DNA from: Fidelibacterota bacterium
GTDB lineage: Bacteria; Fidelibacterota; Fidelibacteria; Fidelibacterales; Fidelibacteraceae
Reading direction: 5' to 3'
DNA: 8,178 nt
Assembly (NCBI GenBank): GCA_030596185.1
Contig: JAUVKP010000036.1
Coordinates: 1 to 8,178 of the forward strand
Position numbers and translations under genes: made by a program. This document shows positions 1 to 7,700 of this stretch, one piece after another (position 1 is the stretch's first letter; each line of letters begins with the position of its first letter). The notes under the pieces were generated by a model. It searched no databases and was not told the DNA's origin. It worked only from the letters and a program-made list of their open reading frames with translations.

Positions 1-1
1 T

Positions 2-766
2 AGTAAAGATAAAGCAATTCTAAATAGAGTTAATGATTTCCAAGATGCTTATGCCGGTTATTTTAAAAGTAGTGTAATTCAAATGACTAATGTTGATCCC
101 ATCTGTCTGGAAAACTTACCTTCATCCATTGTAGATCGTTATGGGAATAAGGATCGAAGTCTATTCTTAGTGACGGTACTTCCAGGAGATAATATTTGGC
201 AGGATGCTTTGTTCCTTAATCGATTTACGGACGATCTTGATAAGATAAGCGATCGGGTAACAGGATTTCCACCTGTATTTAGGGCTTTGATTGATATTAT
301 TGGCAAGGATGGTCGCAATGCCGCATTTCTCACTCTGATTGTAGTTTTTATTTTGTTATGGATTGATTTCCGTAATCCTGGTCATGCTCTTATGGCCATG
401 ATTCCCCTAGGAGCTGGGATGATCTGGATGGTTGGAATTATGCAAATCATTGGTAAGCAATTAGACGTTATGAATGTGATGGCTATTCCCATGATTATCG
501 GAATTGGTATTGATGTTGGTGTGCATATTATTCATCGATGGAGAAGAGAAGGGTATAGATCTGTAAAAACAGTTTTTTCAAGTACTGGTAAGGCCATATT
601 GCTCACATCTTTCACAACGATGCTGGCCTTTGGGTCTCTTGTGTTTTCTCTCTGGCGTGGATATGGAAGTTTAGGATCGGCACTTTTTATCGGTGTGGGA
701 GCTTGTTTCTTCACAACTGTGTTTATCCTACCGGGTATTATTGGGTGGATTGAACGAAATAATTAG
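2..766 (+). CDS. RND/MMPL-family exporter, C-terminal half (5' partial)
   Basis: This is the end of an inner-membrane transporter of the RND superfamily, MMPL-like branch, which moves lipids or other hydrophobic molecules using proton flow. The frame is open from the first full codon at base 2, so the ATG at 83 is internal and the true start lies outside. About 100 hydrophilic residues come first, the end of the second periplasmic loop. Five hydrophobic segments follow (roughly bases 320-364, 386-448, 467-532, 584-652 and 668-748), matching TM8-TM12 of a 12-helix RND protein. The third contains AIPMIIGIGIDVGVHIIHR. Its Asp (512-514) aligns with the TM10 Asp of the Asp-Tyr pair that MmpL3-type proteins use for proton relay; the next residue here is Val. 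The protein ends in a short polar tail (ERNN). No substrate can be inferred. A decayed partial copy follows directly. Family call is confident; exact subfamily is not. Confidence 0.9.
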   Translation, partial: SKDKAILNRVNDFQDAYAGYFKSSVIQMTNVDPICLENLPSSIVDRYGNKDRSLFLVTVLPGDNIWQDALFLNRFTDDLDKISDRVTGFPPVFRALIDIIGKDGRNAAFLTLIVVFILLWIDFRNPGHALMAMIPLGAGMIWMVGIMQIIGKQLDVMNVMAIPMIIGIGIDVGVHIIHRWRREGYRSVKTVFSSTGKAILLTSFTTMLAFGSLVFSLWRGYGSLGSALFIGVGACFFTTVFILPGIIGWIERNN

Positions 767-789
767 AATAAGAAAAGGCTGAGATTATA

Positions 790-841
790 CTATACAACAT
801 AAGGTTGCACAACCAGTCCTTTAGTCGTCAGTATTGTATAG
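790..841. repeat. Inverted repeat bracketing the junction before the decayed exporter copy
   Basis: CTATACAA (790-797) and TTGTATAG (834-841) are perfect 8-base complements separated by 36 bases. Inside lies a smaller dyad, GGTTG-CA-CAACC (803-814). The right arm ends exactly on the in-frame TAG (839-841) of the decayed copy. It could be a folded transcript end of the upstream exporter gene, although no T-run follows, or the ends of a small insertion remnant, or chance in AT-rich DNA. No target-site duplication was identified. Confidence 0.35.
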
Positions 842-1174
842 ATGATAGGCGTAATGGAAATTACAGGATTACAGATAACACTATTGAACATAATGGCAAT
901 ACCAATGATAATAGGAATCGGTATAGATGACGGTGTTCATATTGTGCACCGCTATCAAATTGAAGGAAAAAATGCGCACAAACCGGTGTTTGCAAGTACG
1001 GGACGTGCAATACTTTTAACATCAATAACAACGATGCTTGGTTTTGGGTCTCTGTGGTTTGCAACATATCGCGGGCTTGGCTCAATGGGAATTGCTTTAT
1101 TTATAGGCGTAGGTACATGCTTTTTTGCAACAGTAATTGTGATACCTGTATTAATAGGAATGTTAAAGAAATAG
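818..1174 (+). pseudogene. Decayed partial duplicate of an RND/MMPL exporter C-terminus (TM9-TM12)
   Basis: An open stretch from ATG 842 to TAG 1172-1174 encodes 110 residues that align along their whole length with the end of the preceding exporter. Shared blocks include NxMAIPMIIGIGID, TTML-FGSL and ALFIGVG-CFF. It lacks the periplasmic domain and TM7-TM8, so it cannot be a working RND pump. Homology continues upstream of the ATG: codons 818-838 read PLVVSIV, matching PLGAGMI of the intact copy at the same spacing. The next codon is TAG (839-841) where the intact copy has TGG (Trp), so a nonsense change is likely. Another in-frame stop (TAA) sits at 800-802. ATG 842 has no ribosome binding site; ATG 854 has only a weak AGG before it. 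Isoleucine is mostly ATA here but ATT/ATC in the intact copy, so this is an old or foreign duplicate rather than a recent one. A short expressed membrane protein is a less likely alternative. Confidence 0.75.
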
Positions 1175-1193
1175 GTAATTATATTAATTACCT
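1173..1193 (+). terminator. Palindrome overlapping the pseudogene stop; possible weak terminator
   Basis: AGGTAATTA (1173-1181) and TAATTACCT (1185-1193) are perfect 9-base complements around a 3-base loop (TAT). The left arm begins inside the TAG stop codon. The stem is AT-rich and no T-tract follows on the + strand, so it does not meet the usual intrinsic-terminator pattern. It may instead be a transcript-end hairpin or a protein-binding dyad. Confidence 0.35.
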
Positions 1194-1438
1194 TAAATTG
1201 GCAATAGCAGTTATCAATATAAGGTCAATAAACTAATATTTATGTGAAATTAACCTAATTCGACCGTTTTTACATGCCAGTCTTCAGTAAAAATGAAAAA
1301 AGGGTGTAGTTCAAAATACAATTCTGAAAGAACTAATAATCAGGATAACTAGCTATATATACTTAATATATAATAACTTATGTACCTTTTAGTGCATTTT
1401 TAATTAATTAATTTTATCTGTTATTGTTAAAATAATAT

Positions 1439-1479
1439 TTGACATCAATTCAAACAGTAGTTTAGTTTTACCTACTTTG
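1439..1479 (+). promoter_or_regulatory. Candidate promoter of the receptor operon
   Basis: TTGACA at 1439-1444 is a perfect sigma-70 -35 hexamer. At 18 bases' spacing comes TAGTTT (1463-1468), a poor -10 box. Alternatively TACTTTG (1473-1479) resembles the Bacteroidota -7 element TAnnTTTG with one base missing, but no TTTG lies at the expected distance upstream. Either would leave a leader of about 90-105 bases containing the two hairpins at 1480-1521. The position is sensible and the exact element uncertain. Confidence 0.35.
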
Positions 1480-1495
1480 CGGAGAGGGCTCTCCG
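1480..1495 (+). promoter_or_regulatory. GC-rich palindrome in the receptor leader (hairpin or operator)
   Basis: CGGAGAG (1480-1486) and CTCTCCG (1489-1495) are perfect 7-base complements separated by GG. As RNA it would form a 6-bp stem with a 4-base loop; as DNA it is a compact dyad suited to a dimeric regulator. It stands out as GC-rich within AT-rich surroundings and overlaps or immediately follows the candidate promoter. Confidence 0.45.
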
Positions 1496-1521
1496 TGCGT
1501 TTATTCTGAGGGAATAACGTA
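1496..1521 (+). promoter_or_regulatory. Second leader hairpin, directly abutting the first
   Basis: TTATTC (1501-1506) pairs with GAATAA (1512-1517) around the loop TGAGG. The stem extends outward as TGCG (1496-1499) against CGTA (1518-1521), including one G-T pair and a bulged T at 1500, giving about 10 base pairs. It starts at the base after the first hairpin ends. No T-run follows, so it is not a classical attenuator. Confidence 0.4.
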
Positions 1522-1563
1522 TTTTAGTGAAAAACTTACAAAACATTCTTTAACCATTCTTAT

Positions 1564-1568
1564 GGAGG
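1564..1568 (+). promoter_or_regulatory. Strong ribosome binding site of the TonB-dependent receptor
   Basis: GGAGG lies 7 bases before the ATG at 1576. With the signal peptide that begins at that ATG, it fixes the start of the receptor gene. Confidence 0.85.
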
Positions 1569-1575
1569 ATGAACA

Positions 1576-4500
1576 ATGAAACGAGTTATTGCTATACTCT
1601 CATTAGTCGTTCTGCCGGTAATGATATTCGCCCAAACAAGCGGAAAATTAGCCGGTGTTGTAACAAGTACTGATGGTACGCCTTTAGCTGGTGCCAACAT
1701 AGTACTAGAAGGAACTACAATGGGAGCCGCAACTGATGAAGACGGACATTATTTTATATTGGACGTCGCAGTAGGAACATATGCTGTTCGTGCTAATTAC
1801 ATCGGTTATAAAAGTCACACTGTGAACAATATCCGTGTTTCAGGTGGACTAACTACGGGTTTAGACTTTTCTCTTGAAGTTGCAGCAGTTGAAGGAGAGG
1901 AAGTTATTGTTACAGCTGAGAGACCTTTAATTAATTTAAATGCTACAAATACAACCGCAATTATTGATGCCGAGGTAGTTCAAGCTCTGCCGATGCGCGA
2001 CATCACCGATGCTGTAGACTTACAAGCCGGTGTTGTTGATGGACATGTTCGTGGAGCAAGAACCGGAGATAATGCTTATTATCTTGATGGTGTACTGTTA
2101 AGAGATACTTGGACAGGTGGTAACTTAACAAACAGTATTAGCCAAAGAAGCGTTGGTGAAGTTTCAGTACAGCAGGGTGGTATGACGGCTGAATATGGAA
2201 ATGCCAATGGTGGTGTAATGTTAGTTACAACTGAAACCGGTGGTTCAAAATGGACCGGTTCTGCAGAATTTGTTACTGATATTGGAGCTACCGAAGCCAG
2301 TACTGATCAGGATAAGTTGTATAGCTATGGTAACCAGATACTTAACTTTAATATTGGTGGACCGATTAGCGATAATATCCGTTTTTATCTCAGTGTTGAG
2401 AATGAGAAAAACGCTGATTCCGATCCAACCTGGGGCTCAATTCCATTTGCTGATGTAACGGAATACCAAGGAGCTCTAAGCGGTGCTGATAGTGCTGCAA
2501 TATGGGTTGATGGCGATCCGGATGCAGGTTTAAATGACAATTATATTTATTTCGAAGAGTTTGTTCGAAACAATCAATCAAAACCTGCTAACTTACTCTG
2601 GGCGTATGAGAAGGGCTTAGCAGATCCCGACTTTACTATTCCGGCAGAATGGTTTGACACAACATATGTTACAGCCAAAGATTATGAACGGCGTTATGGA
2701 CCAGCAAAAAATCATGCCGATAATCGCTTAAGAATGGGTGGTAACGTGGTCTTTGATTTTAAACCATTTAGATTTAAGATCGGCGGACAGATGTATGATT
2801 ATGAAACGGATCTATACCAAGACATTGATCAGTTATTAAACTGGGAAAATCCCGGTAAACGGGAAGCTGATTTCTATATGGGATACGTCAATGCTACCTG
2901 GGGAATTTCTACTAAATCTTTCTTAAAGATGACAGGTAGTTATACTGACTATACCTTAAACTCATACAACCGTTATCATAAAGATGATTTCGAGGCATAT
3001 GGCAAGCGTACAACTGATTTTGGATCACCAAATTATTATTACCGAGGCCATGGACTGGATGCATTGTCGATACCGGGTCTGGTTGATTTTAACGGATTTG
3101 GTGAACAATATAATGGTTATACAGACCGTAATGAAACGAAAATGGGTTTACGGGTAGATTATGTTAATCAGTTAGGAGTACATGAACTTAGAAGTGGTTT
3201 AGAGTATTACAATACTAAGATTCGCTTCTGGAATTCTGGACAGATGTCTGAAATTTATCAAAATCTAGCAAGGATGGATGTAAATTATAATGGCATAGTT
3301 GATAATGATGAGGTGACCGGTGATTTAGATGATTGGCAATGGGCAGTTTATCGTAACGCTTATGTTGATAACCTGGGCTACAATATTTACGGTGATGAAA
3401 CCGATAGTTATAAAGAAGATGACCATAGTATGGCACCCGGGAATCCGGTAAACATGCGTTTTTATCTTTCTGACAAACTTGAATATAAAGATATTGTCAT
3501 GAATATTGGACTTGCCTATGAGTCTTTTAATCCAAACGCAATGGCTCCGGATTCAGATGGCGATGGCTGGGGTGATAGCGACGGATTTGATAACATAGTC
3601 CATACCAATGATGGTAGGATAGATCGTTCCGGAACTGCAGAAGACAGCTATAAATGGGAAGAGATAGAAACTTACACGTCTTGGTTGCCACGTATTGGAT
3701 TTGCATTTCCTGTATCGGATAAAACCGTATTCCGTGCACAATATGGTAACTATATGCAGAATGTACCGTTACAATACCTATATTTAACTGATTCACAATT
3801 ATCAGCTAATTTAACGCAAGGCAATATGACAGTATCTGAGAATCCAACTCTTAAACCGGAACGTACAACTTCCTATGAAGTTGGTTTCAGTCAACAGATT
3901 GGTGAATCAGCTGCTATTGACGTAGTCGGTTTTTATAAGGAAGTAAGTGATTATGTCTTGCAGCTTAATAGATATAATGCCTTCCGCGACGGATCGCAAT
4001 TAGTTTGGAGCCAGTATACTAATGGTGACTATGGTGTAACTACAGGATTCCAATTTAATATCCGTATGCGTCGTACCAAAGGTTTCCTCGCTGACGTTAA
4101 TTATACAATGATGTGGGCGCGTGGAACCGGTTCAGACCCTGCCGATAACTTTGATATTTCCTGGACAGGTGATGATATCGACGATTATCCCACGATTATT
4201 AACCGTTTAGATTATGACCAACGCCATACTGGATCGATAATGTTAGATTATCGTATGCCGCAACGCGACGGTATCTTGGCTAATTTTGGTGCAAATGCAG
4301 TTATGACTTTTGGTAGTGGTCAGGCATATACACCTTACGATAAACAAAGCTTCATTTTTGGTCGTTCTTGGAACATACCGATTGCTGCTATTAACTCAGC
4401 CGATATGCCGTGGACAACGCGGTTAGACTTGAGAATTGAGAAAGGTTTCACCTTTGGCGGAAAATATCTCAATCTTTATGTGCTAGTACTTAATGCAATG

Positions 4501-4713
4501 AATTCCGAACTAGTAAACAATGTATATGGTACTACCGGATTAGCTGGAGAAGACGGATGGCTCGAAACGCCTGAAGGTCAAATTTGGTTAACAGGAGCAG
4601 CTGAGAATTATCCAAACGTTGATTCTGCAAGCCTGTATAGTACAAGATTAGGAACGAACGGTCGTTGGGGTATCCCCCGAACTGTGCGTTTCGGAATTCA
4701 GGTTAATATTTAA
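1576..4713 (+). CDS. Oar-like TonB-dependent outer-membrane receptor
   Basis: An intact 1045-residue outer-membrane beta-barrel transporter, energised by TonB-ExbBD. Residues 1-19 are a signal peptide (MKRVIAILSL... cleaved after FA, before Q20). Residues about 24-101 form a carboxypeptidase-regulatory-like beta-sandwich (GTPLAGANIVLEGTTMGAATDEDGHYF). EEVIVTAERP (108-117) resembles a TonB box. The plug spans about 120-223 and includes the block VRGARTGDNAYYLDGV and the closing EVSVQQGGMTAEYGNANGG. The rest is barrel, rich in alternating aromatic strands, with a final strand TVRFGIQVNI at the C-terminus that fits a BAM signal. Two calcium-type loops interrupt the barrel: a 12-residue EF-hand-like loop at 568-579 and DSDGDGWGDSDG at 659-670. 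The domain order matches Oar-type receptors rather than classical siderophore receptors. The substrate is unknown. It is probably co-transcribed with the secreted protein 14 bases downstream. Confidence 0.93.
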   Translation: MKRVIAILSLVVLPVMIFAQTSGKLAGVVTSTDGTPLAGANIVLEGTTMGAATDEDGHYFILDVAVGTYAVRANYIGYKSHTVNNIRVSGGLTTGLDFSLEVAAVEGEEVIVTAERPLINLNATNTTAIIDAEVVQALPMRDITDAVDLQAGVVDGHVRGARTGDNAYYLDGVLLRDTWTGGNLTNSISQRSVGEVSVQQGGMTAEYGNANGGVMLVTTETGGSKWTGSAEFVTDIGATEASTDQDKLYSYGNQILNFNIGGPISDNIRFYLSVENEKNADSDPTWGSIPFADVTEYQGALSGADSAAIWVDGDPDAGLNDNYIYFEEFVRNNQSKPANLLWAYEKGLADPDFTIPAEWFDTTYVTAKDYERRYGPAKNHADNRLRMGGNVVFDFKPFRFKIGGQMYDYETDLYQDIDQLLNWENPGKREADFYMGYVNATWGISTKSFLKMTGSYTDYTLNSYNRYHKDDFEAYGKRTTDFGSPNYYYRGHGLDALSIPGLVDFNGFGEQYNGYTDRNETKMGLRVDYVNQLGVHELRSGLEYYNTKIRFWNSGQMSEIYQNLARMDVNYNGIVDNDEVTGDLDDWQWAVYRNAYVDNLGYNIYGDETDSYKEDDHSMAPGNPVNMRFYLSDKLEYKDIVMNIGLAYESFNPNAMAPDSDGDGWGDSDGFDNIVHTNDGRIDRSGTAEDSYKWEEIETYTSWLPRIGFAFPVSDKTVFRAQYGNYMQNVPLQYLYLTDSQLSANLTQGNMTVSENPTLKPERTTSYEVGFSQQIGESAAIDVVGFYKEVSDYVLQLNRYNAFRDGSQLVWSQYTNGDYGVTTGFQFNIRMRRTKGFLADVNYTMMWARGTGSDPADNFDISWTGDDIDDYPTIINRLDYDQRHTGSIMLDYRMPQRDGILANFGANAVMTFGSGQAYTPYDKQSFIFGRSWNIPIAAINSADMPWTTRLDLRIEKGFTFGGKYLNLYVLVLNAMNSELVNNVYGTTGLAGEDGWLETPEGQIWLTGAAENYPNVDSASLYSTRLGTNGRWGIPRTVRFGIQVNI

Positions 4714-4715
4714 TT

Positions 4716-4722
4716 AAAGAGG
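4716..4722 (+). promoter_or_regulatory. Ribosome binding site of the secreted partner gene
   Basis: AAAGAGG ends 5 bases before the ATG at 4728, within the 14-base gap after the receptor stop. This frame stays open upstream of the ATG, so the site and the signal peptide decide the start. No room exists for a promoter inside the gap itself. Confidence 0.75.
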
Positions 4723-4727
4723 ATAGA

Positions 4728-7700
4728 ATGAAAAACTTTAAATACTCTATCGTATCAATGCTTGCCGTGGGAGTGTTTTTCTCCGGATTGTTGTATGCTG
4801 AAAAAGCATCCGGGAAAGACGCTGAAAAAACCCGAGGTCTGCAAAAACCGGCAATTGCAGCTACGGGCACTTTTGATGGCAACCGCATTGATAACGATTT
4901 AGAAAATAATGCAATGATAGTGAGCCAAAATATCAGTGGCCGCTCTGGAATGTCCTGGCCTAAAGGCAATAATACTCAAACAGTATATGCTTCAGGAATC
5001 TGGATAGGTGGATTAATTGGAAATATCCCCCATGTAACGGTCGGTGAGTATTCCGGTGAATTTGTTGGAGGACCTTGGGGCAGTAATCCTAATGATCCAC
5101 AGCATACAATTTATAAAGTCAATAAAGCGGACTTAGCTGATCCATTAGCTAATCCGCATTTCCAAAACTGGCCAGTCGCATTTGGTGCACCATGGGTAGA
5201 TGTAAATGGCAACGGTACATATGAACCATTACCAAATGGACCGGATCATCCGGAATTTATTGGTGATCAGGTGGTATGGATGGTGTTGAATGATGGTGAT
5301 GCAACTCAGCACTCTGTATTTCAAACAAACCCGCTGGGGCTTGAAATGCAGCTCACCATATTTGGCTTTGACCGTCCGGATGCCTTTGGTGATATGATGT
5401 TTGTTAAAGCCCTTATAATGAATAAAGGTGAAGAAGACATTATTGATACCTATATCGGACTTTGGTCAGATCCTGATCTCGGTGATGCCGCAGATGATTT
5501 TGTTGGATGTGTTCCGGAATTAGGTTTGGGAATTTGTTATAATGATGGCGTGGATAAGGATTTTGCCGCTTACTCCGGTGGAACCCCTGCTGTTGGTTAT
5601 GACTTCTTCCAAGGGCCTATAGTTCCGGCACCCGGTGAAACTGCATTAGTATCAGGGAATGTGATTCAAGATTATAAAAATCTTGATATGACATCATTTT
5701 CTAAGTATATAAATGCCCCTGACCCGGTTTGGAGTGATCCCAATACTGCCGCTGAGGCCTATAATTTGATGAAGGGATTAATGAAAAGTGGAGTTCCTTT
5801 TGCCGATAATTTGACCGGTGGAACACCATTTGTTCACCCCGGTGATCCTAATTTAGATACTGGTCCGACTGATAATGTGTATGTTGATTCTGATGTGCAT
5901 GCTTCCGGTGACCGTAGATTTTTAATGAATGCCGGACCATTTACAATGGCAGTTGGTGATGTACAAGAAGTTGTATTTGCAATTTTCCATGCCGCCGCTG
6001 GTGATGCCTTGGATTCATATACATACTTAAAGGAAGTTGATAAAATTGCTCAGTTAGCATATGATACTCAATTTGCATTGCCGCCATCACCCCCACAACC
6101 CGAAGTTACCGTGGCAACCTATGAAGATGAAATAATCTTGACTTGGGATGTTGCAGCAGAACTTTATTCTGCACCAGATGTTATTGATAAACATCCTGAT
6201 ACTGGTGAAAATACAGAATATGCCTTTGAAGGTTATAATGTACGGCAGTATGAAACAATATCCGGTAGTGGAGCAAAAAAGATACTTGCTACATATGACC
6301 TGAATAATGGTATTACTGAAATTTATGATGATGTGTTTGACGCCAATTTTGGTGAAACAATAAATCGTCGTGTTCAGTTTGGATCAGACTCTGGTGTTAA
6401 GAGAAGCATTCGTATCCATAAAGATGCTTTGGATAATGGCGTACCATTAAAAACAAACCGTGTGTATTACTTCGCGGTAACTGCTTATGGTTATAATGAA
6501 TATGGTATTCCGAGAACATTAGAGAGCTCACCGAAAATCATGGCACTACGCCCACAGGTTCCTAATACTTGGGAAGCAGGTGACGAAACTGCAATTTACG
6601 GAACTGGAATCGCTGCATCGCATACAGGTCCTTCTGATGGTGCTGTTAATGCTACGGTAGTAGATCCTGCAGCACTAACCGGTGATAGCTATGAAGTATT
6701 CTTTGACACAGATCATTATTATCTTGATATTGATGGTCTATGGAAAGCTACGGTAGAGCCGGATGCGATTGCTAAACTATTCGATGTTTCTCCGACAGTA
6801 GTAACTGGTTCAGCACTTGTTGGTCCTGGTGGAACAATCGATCTTCATTTTGAAGTTGATGTTCAATCACCTGATTACAACTATGTTGCTGGTGTTCTAA
6901 TAACAATTCCCGGAGCAGTAATTAATAGTGCTACGGGTCCTGACGGTATATTGGTAGCGATCCAACCTGATGGACAATCAGTATTATTTGGAGATACAGA
7001 TGTTGACGGTGCCGGTGATTTTGCCGGTGGCGAAGTTGTTACAATTAATGTAGCAGCCAGCTCAGTATCAGTTCCAATTGGTTTTGATTATATTGCATAT
7101 GATGACGGATGGGGCAACCTATTCTGTGATACCGACGGTGATGGAGTAACCGACCCTGACATGGTAGCAACTTGTACTGCCTATGGAATTGGACCTGAAA
7201 TATGGACTGATACCAATGCAGAAGGTTCCGGTACAATTGATGAACTAGGATATGCTTTTAAATCCTTCTTCCGTTGGAATGTAAAAAACACTAACACCGG
7301 AGAACTCGTCGCAGAAAATCAAACAATGCAAAGTGGATTTGCTGCAGAGAATGTTATCGATGGTATTTTAGTACCCGCACACCAAGCAGGTGCGAATGCC
7401 AACCCAATTGCAGAAGGTTTACTATTTGCAGTTGATGGACCAGCCTTAACTATGAAATCCATTGGTGTTTATGCCAATGCCGCGGGTCCGATTGATCCTC
7501 CGGTTGATGGATTACCATACTGGCGTTATCCAGATTGGTTAGTTGCTGGTGGTACTTATACCGGTCAACAAACCACAGGTGCTACTTGGGTGTTTAATAC
7601 ACATCCCGGATATGGACCTGGCGGACAAGCAACGTTCATGAGTTCCTTAGTTGTTTATTCCGGTGGATTAGGTAGTCCAATGCAGGGAATCGGTGCTTTA

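Larger units (their letters stand above)
1194..1575. other. Non-coding intergenic region upstream of the receptor operon
   Basis: No credible gene is seen on either strand. The DNA is strongly AT-rich, especially 1350-1440, with runs such as TAATTAATTAATT. A weak dyad is present, TTTTTAC (1267-1273) with GTAAAAA (1287-1293) around 13 bases, of unclear meaning. A 19-codon frame at 1293-1352 has no ribosome binding site. The last 140 bases hold the probable promoter, two hairpins and the receptor's ribosome binding site, which are listed separately. Confidence 0.7.

Noticed and set aside
83..85. ATG 83 as the start of the first exporter gene.
   Set aside because: The frame is open back to base 2, and a protein starting there would lack the membrane segments and most of the periplasmic loop that precede TM8.
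767..841. Programmed readthrough joining the exporter to the downstream copy, since both share a frame.
   Set aside because: Three in-frame stops (764, 800, 839) would have to be passed, and the shared frame has a one-in-three chance of arising by accident.
1054..1236. A + strand open frame overlapping the end of the decayed exporter copy.
   Set aside because: It lies in a different frame from the homologous sequence and its product has no recognisable features.
1267..1293. TTTTTAC...GTAAAAA dyad as a terminator.
   Set aside because: The stem is nearly all A-T with a 13-base loop, and no gene ends close enough on either strand to need it.
1293..1352. A 19-codon open frame starting MKKGCSS in the intergenic region, superficially like a tiny lipoprotein.
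   Set aside because: No ribosome binding site, no hydrophobic signal core before the cysteine, and AT-rich DNA where such frames arise by chance.
3215..3796. Several minus-strand frames inside the receptor, rich in His, Tyr and Leu.
   Set aside because: Their composition reflects the reverse complement of Asp/Asn/Tyr-rich coding sequence; the + strand gene is intact here.
4703..4969. An 88-residue minus-strand frame across the receptor end and the start of the secreted protein.
   Set aside because: It is antisense to two well-supported genes, including a signal peptide, and shows no domain or ribosome binding site.
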